A DNA stretch of 64,000 nucleotides from assembly GCA_002798295.1 (NCBI GenBank), contig NWQT01000034.1, positions 1 through 64,000 of the forward strand, read 5' to 3'. The translations under genes were made by a program, and so were the position numbers. The first letter of the stretch is position 1. Each line of letters starts with the position of its first letter. Origin of the DNA: Lysobacteraceae bacterium NML07-0707. Its GTDB lineage: Bacteria > Pseudomonadota > Gammaproteobacteria > Xanthomonadales > Xanthomonadaceae. Of this stretch, positions 34,523 through 43,213 are shown in pieces. Under the pieces are notes generated by a model. The model was not told where the DNA came from. It did not search any database and saw only the letters and a list, made by a program, of their open reading frames with translations.

Positions 34523-35103
34523 TGTTCAGACTCCGCATCGGCGGCCTGTTCCGCCTGCTTGGGTGAGGTTGGGGATTTTTGCTTGCTGCCACGGCCTGCC
34601 TTGCCAGCGGCATAGCCCAGCGCCGCCCAGTCGGGCACGATGCGGGCCTTGTCGATATTGTCGAAACTGGCCGCAAACGGCTGGCCGTCAATATCGAAAT
34701 GAACCAATTCGCCTTCCACTTTCAGGATGCGTCCAGTCAGGCGCCGACGTCCATCCTGCGGCAGCTTCAGGCCAACCTTGGCGGTTTCGCCGACAAAGCG
34801 GGCAAACTGCGCCAGCGTGAACAGCGGCCGGTCAAGGCCGGGGGAGGAAACCTCCAGGGTGTAATGGCCGCTGATGGGGTCTTCCACATCCAGCTGCGCC
34901 GAGACTTCACGGCTGACTTGCTCGCATTCGTCAATGCCCACCGAGCGCGGCGCCTCGCCTGCGGCCTCGGCTTCGGGCACGTCGATATACAGGCGCAGCA
35001 CCGCCCCGCCGGGCATGTTGAGATATTCAACCCCGAGCAGCTCCAGCCCTAACGCTGCAACCGTGGGTGCCAGCAATTGGCTGATTTGTTGTGCCTTGTC
35101 CAT
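34519..35103 (-). CDS. rimP: Ribosome maturation factor RimP
   Basis: 194 aa, first gene of rimP-nusA-infB-rbfA. It is needed for 30S maturation. The N-terminal domain carries [20 protein letters not shown] and the motif [20 protein letters not shown], then [15 protein letters not shown], the family signature. The C-terminal Sm-like domain follows, with an extra basic, low-complexity tail ([20 protein letters not shown]). A strong terminator-like hairpin lies 10-50 bp upstream of the ATG, within a structured leader. Confidence 0.97.
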   Translation of the reverse strand: MDKAQQISQLLAPTVAALGLELLGVEYLNMPGGAVLRLYIDVPEAEAAGEAPRSVGIDECEQVSREVSAQLDVEDPISGHYTLEVSSPGLDRPLFTLAQFARFVGETAKVGLKLPQDGRRRLTGRILKVEGELVHFDIDGQPFAASFDNIDKARIVPDWAALGYAAGKAGRGSKQKSPTSPKQAEQAADAESEQ

Positions 35104-35253
35104 CGAAAATCCAGAAAAACAAAAAGAAAAGGGCCGCTAGGGCCCCTTCCGGTGAAGACGTGTATCCGGTGCCGATGCGTCAACGACACCGACGGCCCGA
35201 GCCTGCAATCTCATCTGTCAGGCGGGTGATGCAGCAGCAAGCCTGCATCAGGC
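35104..35253 (-). promoter_or_regulatory. Structured leader of the rimP operon, ending in an intrinsic terminator
   Basis: About 150 nt between the predicted start point and the rimP ATG. Three hairpins can be drawn on the minus strand: TGATGCAG / CTGCATCA; CGGTGTCG / CGGCACCG (one G-U); and the terminator AAGGGGCC / GGCCCTTT-type stem at about 35121-35148 followed by TTCTTTTTGTTTTTC. This arrangement suggests transcription attenuation of the translation-factor operon. No tRNA-fMet gene, common before rimP in E. coli, is present. The ligand or sensing mechanism is unknown. Confidence 0.6.
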
Positions 35254-35258
35254 GCGGC

Positions 35259-35287
35259 ATCTTACCGCCAAGCGGCGGCAGTTACAA
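35259..35287 (-). promoter_or_regulatory. Sigma70-type promoter of the rimP operon
   Basis: Minus strand TTGTAA, 17-bp spacer, TAAGAT. The predicted start is about 150 nt upstream of rimP. The rest of the 35254-35424 gap upstream shows nothing else I recognise. Confidence 0.6.
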
Positions 35288-35424
35288 GCCGCTGTATCCC
35301 ATCCCGCCAATACATTTGCACTGGTGCTCGTCTGCGGGGAACTGCATGGGGGACGTAATCCGAGGGCGCTGCGATAACCGGTGCATACGGACAGGGCGGA
35401 AAGCCCAAAGCAACAGGCATGGCT

Positions 35425-37131
35425 TTATCCTGGCACCGCCAAATCCCCGGCACTCAAGTCCTTGCCCTCGCCTCGCGGACGCGCGGCAATTTCGGCATCT
35501 TCTGGCAATGCCGCCTTGCCATCCAGATAGGCATCGAGCCGGTCAAGTGCCGCATACACATACGGCAGCAGCGGCACATAGTGGGCAGCAAACTGCGGCA
35601 GCGCCAAGAACGCATCAAAATGCTGGGCATTTTCCACCTGCCACAGGCGCACCTCACGCCCGGCATCGCGCGCCGCCCGCACATAGGGCACGGCGCTGAA
35701 CGCCTGCGGGATCAGTCCATCGGCCTTGCCATGCACCACCATTACCGGCAGGCCTGGGCGCGGCAATGCCGCATGCGTCCCGGCCACGCCTTGTTGCAGC
35801 CGTTGGGCGATGGCGCTATCCCCCGTCCATAGCGCACGCAGGCATTCAAGGCCGGTGATGCCCCAATCTTCCGGCGCTGCCGGATCCACAATCTGTACAC
35901 CACTACCGGGCGGAATGCCGCTGGCATCGCTCCACCAGCTCGCGCGCGCCGCCGCATCGCCCAGCACAAAGCGGTAGCCGCACGGGTGTGCATCATGACC
36001 GCTGCCGGTATAGGCCGAGGCATAGGTCACCAATACCGCACGCCACATATCAAAGCCGGTACTGCTGGCGGCGGCAATCAGCGCAGCATCCTCCCAGCCA
36101 GCAGCTTTCAATCTGGCCAGCGCCGAGCGTTGCTGTTCGGCCAGTGTCTGGCCTTGCAACACGCCTTGCGCAGCGAGCCGCTTGCATAGCGCCTCACCAT
36201 TGGCTGGTGCGGGCAGCCCCAGCGCGGGCAAGGCACAGGGCATCAGCAAGGCCGCCTCGCTGGCGTAGTCATACAGCGTGCGCGCGCCGGGCACGGGCAG
36301 ATAGATATTGGGGGCGCCTGCCACCACGCCATCGAGCCAGTCGCCCTCAAGCTCGGCAGCGCGCAGCACGGCGCCGCCGCCATTGGAAATGCCGGTGGCA
36401 ATCACCCGGGTATTGCCGAAGGTGAACGGCGCGGCCTCGGGAAAGGCCAGGTTCAGGGCTTGCAAGCCAAATGCGGCGGCCTGCTGCACATGGCGCCCCC
36501 AGTCGCTTTCCGGATGGTCGCCCGAATGTGCATGCTTGGACGCCACGCCCTGACCGCGGGCGGGCACGGGCAAAAACACCGGCGCCTCATCAGCCGTCAC
36601 CAGGCGTCCGTCCAGCCCGACGCCCAGTCCGGCTTGCAGATCGAAATAATCACTGCCCGCGCCCTTGTCGGTATGCACCACCGCGCAGCCTCGCGGCAGC
36701 CCCCAGGCCGCACCCACTGCCATCGCGCCATAGACCCCGCGCGAGCCGGAAGCGGCGCTCACCACCAAACAGCGCTTGTCGTGGTCAAAGCCGTCGGGCA
36801 CTTGTGCCAGCACCCGGTGCGGATGGCGGGCGCCGGGCAGTGTGGCAAGACTTGAGTACTCACGCCCCGGCACAGCCCCAAGCGCGCCATACAGCCGCCC
36901 GTAACCGCCGCTTGGCGAAAGGTCGGCGATACCGCGCCAGCTTGACCAGATTGCGCGACGGCGCAGCTCGGCAGGCGTGGGCTTGCGACTATCGGCAAAC
37001 GCTGGTGGCTGCTGGCTACGCAAACCCGCAAGGCCAAGACCTGCGCTCAGAAGGTCATCCGCGCCGCGATGCGCGCTGACCAGAATCGGCGCTTCGACAT
37101 TGCATTTGGGAGAGTGGAAAGTTTTGTTCAT
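35425..37131 (-). CDS. D-(-)-3-hydroxybutyrate oligomer hydrolase
   Basis: 568 aa. It matches the 3HB-oligomer hydrolase family, which cuts short polyhydroxybutyrate oligomers to monomers. The nucleophile is Ser249 in ATGISNGGGAVLRAAE; RVLAQVPDGFDHDKRCLVV, AASGSRGVYGAMAVGAAWGL and VVHTDKGAGSDYFDL are typical of the family. No signal peptide is seen from the ATG at 37131, so it is predicted cytoplasmic, and it is shorter than the about 690-aa secreted forms. The ATG lacks a strong ribosome site. No other PHB gene is in the window. It is divergent from the MarR gene. Confidence 0.85.
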   Translation of the reverse strand: MNKTFHSPKCNVEAPILVSAHRGADDLLSAGLGLAGLRSQQPPAFADSRKPTPAELRRRAIWSSWRGIADLSPSGGYGRLYGALGAVPGREYSSLATLPGARHPHRVLAQVPDGFDHDKRCLVVSAASGSRGVYGAMAVGAAWGLPRGCAVVHTDKGAGSDYFDLQAGLGVGLDGRLVTADEAPVFLPVPARGQGVASKHAHSGDHPESDWGRHVQQAAAFGLQALNLAFPEAAPFTFGNTRVIATGISNGGGAVLRAAELEGDWLDGVVAGAPNIYLPVPGARTLYDYASEAALLMPCALPALGLPAPANGEALCKRLAAQGVLQGQTLAEQQRSALARLKAAGWEDAALIAAASSTGFDMWRAVLVTYASAYTGSGHDAHPCGYRFVLGDAAARASWWSDASGIPPGSGVQIVDPAAPEDWGITGLECLRALWTGDSAIAQRLQQGVAGTHAALPRPGLPVMVVHGKADGLIPQAFSAVPYVRAARDAGREVRLWQVENAQHFDAFLALPQFAAHYVPLLPYVYAALDRLDAYLDGKAALPEDAEIAARPRGEGKDLSAGDLAVPG

Positions 37132-37226
37132 GAGGACAAAAGCGGTTTGGGCAACACAGTCCCATCCTAGCTTTGCAATTCGCAGCCGGGGGCCAATATG
37201 GGACAAACCCTGCGCATAGGCTGATG

Positions 37227-37347
37227 AAAAAATCACCAGCCCCGGCAATCGCAGGCGGGACAAAGCTTCCTGAAACTTATCCACAAACTTGTGGGCAATG
37301 CCATCCACAACCGCTGTGGAAAAGCGCATCCAGACTGGTGATTTTTT
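37227..37347. repeat. Inverted repeat around the first DnaA-box pair
   Basis: AAAAAATCACCAG at 37227-37239 and its exact inverse CTGGTGATTTTTT at 37335-37347 bracket the first convergent DnaA pair. The rest of the 37132-37502 gap contains an AT-rich stretch just before the MarR gene (GCATTAATTAG near 37480) and a TACAAT -10-like hexamer at 37497-37502. Confidence 0.8.
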
Positions 37348-37436
37348 GTCCAGAGCACTACAGCGCTTGCCCGGCGCGGCTTAGCCGAGTTATCCACAAA
37401 CTTGCCTACAAGGAAGTACACAGTCAGTGTGGAAAA
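37277..37436. other. DnaA-box cluster (two repeated convergent pairs)
   Basis: Perfect TTATCCACA boxes lie at 37277-37285 and 37390-37398 on the plus strand. TTTTCCACA boxes, fitting TTWTNCACA, lie on the minus strand at 37315-37323 and 37428-37436. Each forward box is exactly 38 bp before its reverse partner. A weaker CCATCCACA is at 37301-37309. The density is far above chance. It could be an origin, a DnaA-titration locus or DnaA-controlled promoters; gene orientation around it does not support a replication-origin switch. Confidence 0.8.
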
Positions 37437-37502
37437 GCACCTGCCAGCCTGCTGCCGCGCAGCCAACAGCATGCCATTTGCATTAATTAGCTGCCATACA
37501 AT

Positions 37503-38006
37503 ATGATGGCTAACATGAAGCTGACACAAAAATACCAAGCGCTGCTTGATGAGGCGCAGCGGCGCGAGCTGCCTGATGTCCAGGGCATGAGGCTTTGTCT
37601 TGAGCTGCTGTCGGTGGCTGCCGATATCGACCGCGACTGCGCCGCACGCCTGGCGCCTTACGGCCTGTCCGAGGGACGCTTTGTCCTGCTGTTTTTGCTC
37701 GATGCCGCCAACGACGGGATAGCTCCGAATCTGCTGGCAGCGCGCGCGGGCATCACCCGTGCCACCGTCACCGGGCTGCTGGATGGTCTTGAGCGCGAGG
37801 CATTGATTGAGCGTCAGGCCGATGCCCATGACCGGCGCGCGCTGCGCATCGTGCTCACGCGCAAAGGCAAGCGCCTTGCCAAACAGGTGTTTGCCCAACA
37901 CAGCCTGTGGATTGCCAGCCTGTTGTCCGGCCTCTCCGGCGCAGAGCGCAAACAGCTCAGCGCACTGCTTGGCAAACTTGCCCAGCCTCTGGAGGCCGCC
38001 GCATGA
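37503..38006 (+). CDS. MarR-family transcriptional regulator
   Basis: 167 aa winged-helix regulator. The wHTH region is LLAARAGITRATVTGLLDGL followed by the wing ERQADAHDRRALRIVLT with the conserved DxRxxxI/V pattern. Helices at both ends would form the dimer interface. The start is uncertain: ATGs at 37503, 37506 and 37515 are possible, none with a good ribosome site, and a TACAAT hexamer touches the first, so the third may be used on a near-leaderless mRNA. It overlaps the AlkC-like gene by 4 nt (ATGA) and probably regulates this pair. Confidence 0.9.
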   Translation: MMANMKLTQKYQALLDEAQRRELPDVQGMRLCLELLSVAADIDRDCAARLAPYGLSEGRFVLLFLLDAANDGIAPNLLAARAGITRATVTGLLDGLEREALIERQADAHDRRALRIVLTRKGKRLAKQVFAQHSLWIASLLSGLSGAERKQLSALLGKLAQPLEAAA

Positions 38007-38776
38007 GCGACACCGCCACGCGCAAGGGCGCACGCCGCACCAGCGACATTCCTGCCGATATCCTGCAGGCGCTCTCGCGCGGCGAAATCGCCACCGCCAC
38101 CCTGACCGAAGGACTGGCGCTTGACCAGCGCCTGCTGGCGCAAAGCGTTTTCCCCGGCCTGCCTGCCACGGCGCTGCAAACCATCGACCTGGCCTGCCAG
38201 CAAGGTATCGTCAAGCGCATGACGGCCATCGCCGCCGTTTTGCTCGATGAGCTGGGCATCGACGGCATCAGCCAGTGCGCAGCGCATGGCTCGGATACGG
38301 TACGCGGCTGGGCCTGTTTCATGATCGGTGCACGGCAAGACCTGGATATTCCGGAGAGGCTTGCTGCCATCCGCCCACTGGCCGACGATGCCCATTTTGG
38401 CGTGCGCGAATGGGCATGGCTGGCCGTGCGCCCTCAACTGGTGCGTGAGCTTGAAACTGCCATCAGCGCCCTCGTACCGTGGACGCAGGAAGGCTCGGAG
38501 CGCTTGCGCCGTTTTGCCAGCGAAGTGCTGCGCCCGCGCGGCGTATGGTGCGCGCATATCAGCGCCTTGAAGCAACAGCCGCAACGGGCGCTGCCGATAC
38601 TGGCGGCACTCAATGCCGACCCGTCCCGCTATGTGCAGGACTCGGTCGCCAACTGGTTGAACGATGCGGCCAAAGACCAGCCCGGCTGGGTGACAGACCT
38701 GTGCCGGGCGTGGCAACAAACCTCAAACAGCGCCGCTACCCGGCGCATCTGCCAACGCGCCCTGCGCAATCTGTAA
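38003..38776 (+). CDS. HEAT-repeat DNA alkylation repair protein (AlkC/AlkD-like)
   Basis: 257 aa, mainly alpha-helical, resembling the AlkC/AlkD superfamily of HEAT-repeat 3-methyladenine DNA glycosylases. Supporting segments are DDAHFGVREWAWLAVRPQLV, RLRRFASEVLRPRGVWCAHI and DPSRYVQDSVANWLNDAAKD, followed by WV and a C-terminal ATRRICQRALR. The substrate (N3- or N7-alkyl purine) is inferred from the family. The N-terminus is basic (TRKGARRTSD). It is translationally coupled to the MarR gene. Confidence 0.8.
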   Translation: MSDTATRKGARRTSDIPADILQALSRGEIATATLTEGLALDQRLLAQSVFPGLPATALQTIDLACQQGIVKRMTAIAAVLLDELGIDGISQCAAHGSDTVRGWACFMIGARQDLDIPERLAAIRPLADDAHFGVREWAWLAVRPQLVRELETAISALVPWTQEGSERLRRFASEVLRPRGVWCAHISALKQQPQRALPILAALNADPSRYVQDSVANWLNDAAKDQPGWVTDLCRAWQQTSNSAATRRICQRALRNL

Positions 38777-38790
38777 ATGAAGGAAACCCC

Positions 38791-39126
38791 ATACATTATC
38801 TGGTTGAGCTCTATACCCCCAACGCGGCCTGGAAAGCCCTTGATGACACACAGCGACAGCAGTTTCTTGGCGCCATCGGCAACGCCATGGGCGAGCTGTC
38901 CGGCCTTGGCATTGAAGTATTGACGCTGGCCGAGACAGCGCCCGGCATTGATAAGGCCAGCCCCCATCAATTTGTCGGCATCTGGCGCTTTGCTACGCCT
39001 GAAGCGCGCGATGTCCTGCTGGCAGGCATCAAGGCCAGCGGCTGGTATGACTACTTCGAACATGTCAACGCCGGCTGTGCAAGCGTCGGCTTTGAGCAGC
39101 ATCTTGCCGCACTGATGGCCACATAA
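38791..39126 (+). CDS. DUF6616-like small protein with no NTG start codon
   Basis: 111 aa reading IHYLVELYTPNAAWKALDD to the end at 39126, similar to a family of about 110-aa proteins normally starting MHYLVELY. The codon at the expected Met is ATA (38791-38793), preceded by AAGGA six bases away, which is ideal spacing. The nearest ATG (38778) is in another frame. Either ATA is used as a rare start, or the start codon has mutated and the gene is failing. The body has no stop or shift. Function unknown; it follows the AlkC-like gene by 14 bp. Confidence 0.65.
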   Translation: MHYLVELYTPNAAWKALDDTQRQQFLGAIGNAMGELSGLGIEVLTLAETAPGIDKASPHQFVGIWRFATPEARDVLLAGIKASGWYDYFEHVNAGCASVGFEQHLAALMAT

Positions 39127-39135
39127 AAGCCGGTT

Positions 39136-39702
39136 TCACCACACCAAATCGTCGGGAATCTGGTATTTCGGGTCGCTATAGGGGTCGTCCTCGGCCGGGC
39201 TATCCGGGTTTACCTTGAAGGCGATGGCATCGGCAAATACCGCTTCGGCCTCGGCCAGGGTGGCGGCGCTGACCAGCAGATAGCGGCCATTGTGCTGCAC
39301 TACGCCCAGCTCGCCGGCGTTCAGCGCCTTGAGCTGCTCGGCGCTGACATAGACGCGCTTGATTTTGCCGCCGTACTCGAAATGCCGGGCGATATCGGCA
39401 TCGGCCAAGTTCAGCACTTTATCGGCGCTCAAAAGTGCGGCCAGTTTGTTGCGGGCTTCGCGGCGCAGCCGGGCTTGTTCCTGCTTTTGCCGCTCGGCCT
39501 CCAGCCGCTCTTCTTTTTCTTGCTGCGCACGCATCGCATAGGCACGCGCCAAGTCCATTTCTTCGCGGCTTTTCGGGCTGTGCGCAGGCTGCTTGGGCTT
39601 GGCGGGTTTGACCGCCTTTTGCGCCTTGGCGGCGGCTTTGTTCTGCGGCTTGGGCGCAGCCTTGAAGCCCAGGCCAAGCAATTGGTCGCGTAATGAGGAC
39701 AT
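39136..39702 (-). CDS. DUF2058 family protein (YaiL-like)
   Basis: 188 aa from the ATG at 39702 (MSSLRDQLLGLGFK); an upstream TTG is less likely. A Lys/Ala/Pro-rich N-terminus leads into a long basic-acidic helix (QEKEERLEAERQKQEQARLR, about 60-105), predicted coiled coil, and a compact C-terminal domain with NLADADIARHFEYGGKIKRV and GRYLLVSAATLAEAEAVFAD. E. coli YaiL is a nucleoid- or ribosome-linked protein of unclear role. It lies 12 bp downstream of slyX on the same strand. Confidence 0.9.
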   Translation of the reverse strand: MSSLRDQLLGLGFKAAPKPQNKAAAKAQKAVKPAKPKQPAHSPKSREEMDLARAYAMRAQQEKEERLEAERQKQEQARLRREARNKLAALLSADKVLNLADADIARHFEYGGKIKRVYVSAEQLKALNAGELGVVQHNGRYLLVSAATLAEAEAVFADAIAFKVNPDSPAEDDPYSDPKYQIPDDLVW

Positions 39703-39714
39703 GAGACTACTCAA

Positions 39715-39927
39715 TCAATAATGCGGCGGCGGCGGCTCGTCGGCGGCATCGACGCTGACACCGGCACCACGCGAGGATTTCAATTCTTCCACCACCCGCG
39801 CAAGCAGGCGTGCATGGCAGGCGATTTCATGGCGGGCATCGGCCAGGGCGTCGCTCAATTGGTTGAGCGCATGTTCCTGAAAGGCGATGCGGGTTTCCAG
39901 CTCGGCAATACGGTCGGCGTCGTTCAT
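39715..39927 (-). CDS. slyX: SlyX family protein
   Basis: 70 aa, family length. It is almost one coiled coil: [20 protein letters not shown] then [20 protein letters not shown], ending with PPPPHY, the recurring SlyX tail. The ATG at 39927 overlaps the ugd stop by 4 nt. Biological role is unknown. Confidence 0.92.
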   Translation of the reverse strand: MNDADRIAELETRIAFQEHALNQLSDALADARHEIACHARLLARVVEELKSSRGAGVSVDAADEPPPPHY

Positions 39928-41273
39928 GGCGCTATTTTGACAGAACGGCCGCGGCCAATGCCCCAATAGGCAAGCCCCTGTGCTTCCACCTCGGAAGGCT
40001 CATACAGATTGCGGCCATCAAAAATCACCGCATCGGCAAGCGTGGCTTTAAGGCGCGCAAAATCCGGGCTGCGGAATTGTTTCCATTCGGTCACCACCGC
40101 CAGGGCATCGGCGTCTTGCAGTGCCTCTTCGGCGCTTTCGCACAGTTTCAAATCATCGCGCAGGCCAAAAATCCGCGCCGCTTCCTTGCCTGCTTCCGGG
40201 TCATAGGCCTGCACCCGGGCACCAGCCTGCCACAGATCGGCCAGCAGGCGGCGGCTGGAGGCCTCGCGCATATCGTCGGTATCGGGCTTGAACGCCAACC
40301 CCCACACCGCCACGGTTTTCCCTGCCAGCGCCCCGATGCTGCCGTAGTGCCGCAGCATCAGCCGGAACAAATGGCCTTTCTGTGCCTCATTGACCGCTTC
40401 CACCGCATCCAGAATGCGGCTTTTCACGCCCTGCTGGGCGGCGATGCGCGCCAGCGCCTTGACATCCTTGGGAAAACACGAGCCGCCATAGCCCGCCCCC
40501 GGATAAATGAAATGCCAGCCGATGCGCGGGTCGGAGCCAATCCCCTTGCGCACCATTTCCACGTCCGCGCCGACCTGCTCGGCGATATTGGCGATTTCAT
40601 TCATGAACGAAATCTTGGTGGCCAGCATGGCATTGGCGGCGTATTTGCTGAGCTCGGCCGAGCGCACATCCATCACCACCATGCGCTCGTGATTGCGGTT
40701 GAACGGTGCATACAGGCGGCGCATGGTGTCGATGGCCTCGCTGCTTTCGGCGCCGATGATGATGCGGTCGGGCTTCATGCAGTCGTGAATGGCCGCGCCC
40801 TCTTTCAAGAATTCCGGATTCGACACCACCTCAAACGGCAGGCTCACGCCGCGTTTTTCCAGCTCGGCGGCGATGGTGGCACGCACTTGGTCGGCAGTGC
40901 CCACCGGCACGGTGGATTTGTTGACCACCAGCGCCGGGCGCTGCATATGCTGGCCAATACTGCGCGCCACCGCCAGCACATACTGCAAGTCGGCGCTGCC
41001 GTCTTCATCCGGCGGCGTGCCCACGGCGATGAACAGCACATCGGCCGCATCCACGGCACTGGCCGCATCATGCGTGAATTGCAGGCGACCTGCCGCATGA
41101 TTGGCACGCACCATGCCTTCCAGTCCCGGCTCGTAAATCGGCACGATGCCCTGGACAAGCCCGTCAATCTTGGCGCGGTCCACATCCACGCAGGTCACTT
41201 GATGGCCGACTTCGGCCAGACAGGTGCCGGTGACAAGGCCCACATAGCCGGTACCGAAAATGGTGATGCGCAT
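39924..41273 (-). CDS. ugd: UDP-glucose 6-dehydrogenase
   Basis: 449 aa. It oxidises UDP-glucose twice with NAD+ to UDP-glucuronate, a precursor of exopolysaccharide and modified lipid A. NAD-binding [19 protein letters not shown] is at the N-terminus, [13 protein letters not shown] near 120, the catalytic cysteine in [12 protein letters not shown], and the C-terminal domain [20 protein letters not shown]. The ATG at 41273 fits MRITIFG. It is followed by slyX with a 4-nt overlap. No glycosyltransferases are nearby. Confidence 0.97.
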   Translation of the reverse strand: MRITIFGTGYVGLVTGTCLAEVGHQVTCVDVDRAKIDGLVQGIVPIYEPGLEGMVRANHAAGRLQFTHDAASAVDAADVLFIAVGTPPDEDGSADLQYVLAVARSIGQHMQRPALVVNKSTVPVGTADQVRATIAAELEKRGVSLPFEVVSNPEFLKEGAAIHDCMKPDRIIIGAESSEAIDTMRRLYAPFNRNHERMVVMDVRSAELSKYAANAMLATKISFMNEIANIAEQVGADVEMVRKGIGSDPRIGWHFIYPGAGYGGSCFPKDVKALARIAAQQGVKSRILDAVEAVNEAQKGHLFRLMLRHYGSIGALAGKTVAVWGLAFKPDTDDMREASSRRLLADLWQAGARVQAYDPEAGKEAARIFGLRDDLKLCESAEEALQDADALAVVTEWKQFRSPDFARLKATLADAVIFDGRNLYEPSEVEAQGLAYWGIGRGRSVKIAP

Positions 41274-41299
41274 CGCTCTGCCCTCTTGCTGAAACGGCC

Positions 41300-41333
41300 A
41301 AAACCACAACTGCCGCATAAGCGGCAGTTGTGG
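41300..41333 (-). terminator. Terminator after the FkpA-like gene
   Basis: A perfect 13-bp stem (CCACAACTGCCGC / GCGGCAGTTGTGG) with a 4-nt loop and a short TTTT on the minus strand, between the PPIase stop and the ugd start. Confidence 0.75.
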
Positions 41334-41354
41334 CAGTTCAACCGCGCGGAAAAA

Positions 41355-42134
41355 TCACTTCGGCGCCTTGACGATTTCCACCAGCTCCACCTCGAACACC
41401 AAGGTGGCATTCGGCGGGAACGGCGCACCCGGCGGCACTTGCTCGCCATAGCCCAGGTTGCCAGGAATCCACAGCTTGTACTTGCTGCCCACCGGCATCA
41501 GCCGCAGGCCTTCGGCCCAGCCGGGAATCACCCGGTCAAGCGGCAGGATGGCCGGCTCACCGCCATTTTTGTCGGTGCTGTCAAACACCGTGCCGTCAAG
41601 CAGCGTACCGGTGTATTTGACCTTGACCGCATCATTGCCGGTCGGTCTGGCGCCCTTGCCTTCTTCCAGCACCTGATATTGCAGGCCGGATGCGGTGGTT
41701 TTCACGCCTTCCTTCTTGGCGTTTTCTTCCATGAACTTCTGGCCTTCTTCGCTGTTCTTGCGCGCTGCGGCCATCTGCTCGGCCATCATCTTGGCCTGCA
41801 TGCGCTCCATGAAGCCGGCCATGATTTCCTGCGCCTGCTCGTCGGTGACTTTCTTGGCGCCACCGGCCAGCTCGTCTTTCAGGCCGCGCACCACGGTATC
41901 GATATCCAGCTCGCCCTTGATTTCGGCCATTTGCTTGCCGAGGGTCATGCCGACCACATAGCTGGACTGTGCCTTTTCATCTTTCAGGCCGGGGATATTC
42001 AGCGTGCTGCCGCTATTTGCGGTTTCGCTCTTTTCCGCGCTCTCGCCCTTGGGCTTGACCGCTTCCTTGTCACAGGCGGCAAGTAGCAGCGCAGAGGCCA
42101 GGGCGGCGGGCAGGATGAGGGAACGTGATTTCAT
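41355..42134 (-). CDS. fkpA: FkpA/Mip-like FKBP peptidyl-prolyl isomerase, lipoprotein
   Basis: 259 aa. A lipobox (LLLAAC, Cys21) predicts attachment to the outer membrane or periplasmic face. The N-terminal helical dimerisation domain (about 40-135; SSYVVGMTLGKQMAEIKGEL) is followed by the FKBP domain (about 145-259): VKVKYTGTLLDGTVFDST, VIPGWAEGLRLMPVGSKYKL and ATLVFEVELVEI. It folds or chaperones envelope proteins. A paralogue lies directly upstream. Confidence 0.95.
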   Translation of the reverse strand: MKSRSLILPAALASALLLAACDKEAVKPKGESAEKSETANSGSTLNIPGLKDEKAQSSYVVGMTLGKQMAEIKGELDIDTVVRGLKDELAGGAKKVTDEQAQEIMAGFMERMQAKMMAEQMAAARKNSEEGQKFMEENAKKEGVKTTASGLQYQVLEEGKGARPTGNDAVKVKYTGTLLDGTVFDSTDKNGGEPAILPLDRVIPGWAEGLRLMPVGSKYKLWIPGNLGYGEQVPPGAPFPPNATLVFEVELVEIVKAPK

Positions 42135-42201
42135 GAAAACTCCAAAATTCTTGATAAGGCGGCAAGCCGCAGGAAAGGGGGAAAATCAGCAAGATGGCCG
42201 C

Positions 42202-43107
42202 TTAATTGAGCACATCCAGTAGCTCGACATCAAACACCAGGGTTTCATTGGGGCCGATATTCGGCGGCGAACCGCGCTCGCCATAGGCAAGCTCGGCAGG
42301 AATCCAGAAGCGGTATTTGGCGCCCGGCGCCATCAGGCCAACGCCTTCGGTCCAGCCCGGAATCACCCGGTTCAGTGCGAACTCGGCAGGCGTGCCGCGC
42401 TGATAGGAGCTATCGAACACCTTGCCATCCAGGAGCCGCCCTTCGTAGTGCACCCGCACTTGCTGGGTCGGCAACGGGCGCGCGCCATTGCCGGGGCGCT
42501 CCACCTGATATTGCAGGCCGGAACGGGTGGTTACCACGCCCCTGACCTTGGCGTTTTCCGCCAGAAAAGCCTCGCCCTTCTTGCGGTTTTCTTCGCCTGC
42601 CTGCGCTGCACGCTGCTGCTGGCGGGCAATCAGGGCATTGCGGATATTGCTGCGCTCTTCATCCGAAAGCAGCGGCTGGCCTTTTTCGGCAGCCACTTTC
42701 ACACCGCGCACCAAGGCGGCCACATCCAGCTCATCACCAATGGCCGCCAACGAGCGCGCCACATTGATGCCAAGCAGCTCGCCCACCTTCTGCCGCGATA
42801 CTTCAGGCGCCTTGTCCAGCGTACCGGCGGCACGCGCCTGTACCCGCTGCATCAGCGCAGCCGAAGTTTGCTGCGCATCCTCAGGCTTCATCTGCGGGGC
42901 TTCACCGGCCAGCACACGCCGCAGCGATTGCTCGAAAGCGGCCATGTCCACATCCGGCAAGGCAGCCTGCAACGAAGGATCAGCGCCGACATCCATACCC
43001 ACCATATAGCCGACTTTTTCGCGTTCATTGGCAAGCGGCGGCTCGGCCACAGCCGCTCCGGCAGCCAATCCCATCGCAAGCGTTGCCGCGCAGATTGCAG
43101 ATTTCAT
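42202..43107 (-). CDS. Second FkpA/Mip-like FKBP isomerase, periplasmic
   Basis: 301 aa from the ATG at 43107, with GGAGAG upstream. Signal peptide MKSAICAATLAMGLAAGAAV, cleaved after VAE/AVA, no lipobox. The helical N-terminal domain (about 28-190) is longer than in its neighbour, followed by an FKBP domain (QVRVHYEGRLLDGKVFDSSY; VIPGWTEGVGLMAPGAKYRF; ETLVFDVELLDVLN). Tandem with fkpA, probably a duplication with divergence. Periplasmic folding role inferred. Confidence 0.93.
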   Translation of the reverse strand: MKSAICAATLAMGLAAGAAVAEPPLANEREKVGYMVGMDVGADPSLQAALPDVDMAAFEQSLRRVLAGEAPQMKPEDAQQTSAALMQRVQARAAGTLDKAPEVSRQKVGELLGINVARSLAAIGDELDVAALVRGVKVAAEKGQPLLSDEERSNIRNALIARQQQRAAQAGEENRKKGEAFLAENAKVRGVVTTRSGLQYQVERPGNGARPLPTQQVRVHYEGRLLDGKVFDSSYQRGTPAEFALNRVIPGWTEGVGLMAPGAKYRFWIPAELAYGERGSPPNIGPNETLVFDVELLDVLN

Positions 43108-43213
43108 TCGTTGACTCTCCAGCAAACAAGTCGGCCATTTTCGCCTTCCAGGGCGTCAACGGCAATCACAAAATCCAGTCTGCATGCAATGCCTTCAGCA
43201 GCGGTTGAGCGGC

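Noticed and set aside
35104-35424. tRNA-fMet gene before rimP
   Set aside because: I searched both strands by eye for an acceptor stem, anticodon loop CAT and T-loop GTTCAAAT and found none.
37132-37502. Firm call of chromosomal oriC
   Set aside because: DnaA boxes are strong, but gene directions do not switch here and dnaA/dnaN are absent from the window; reported as a cluster only.
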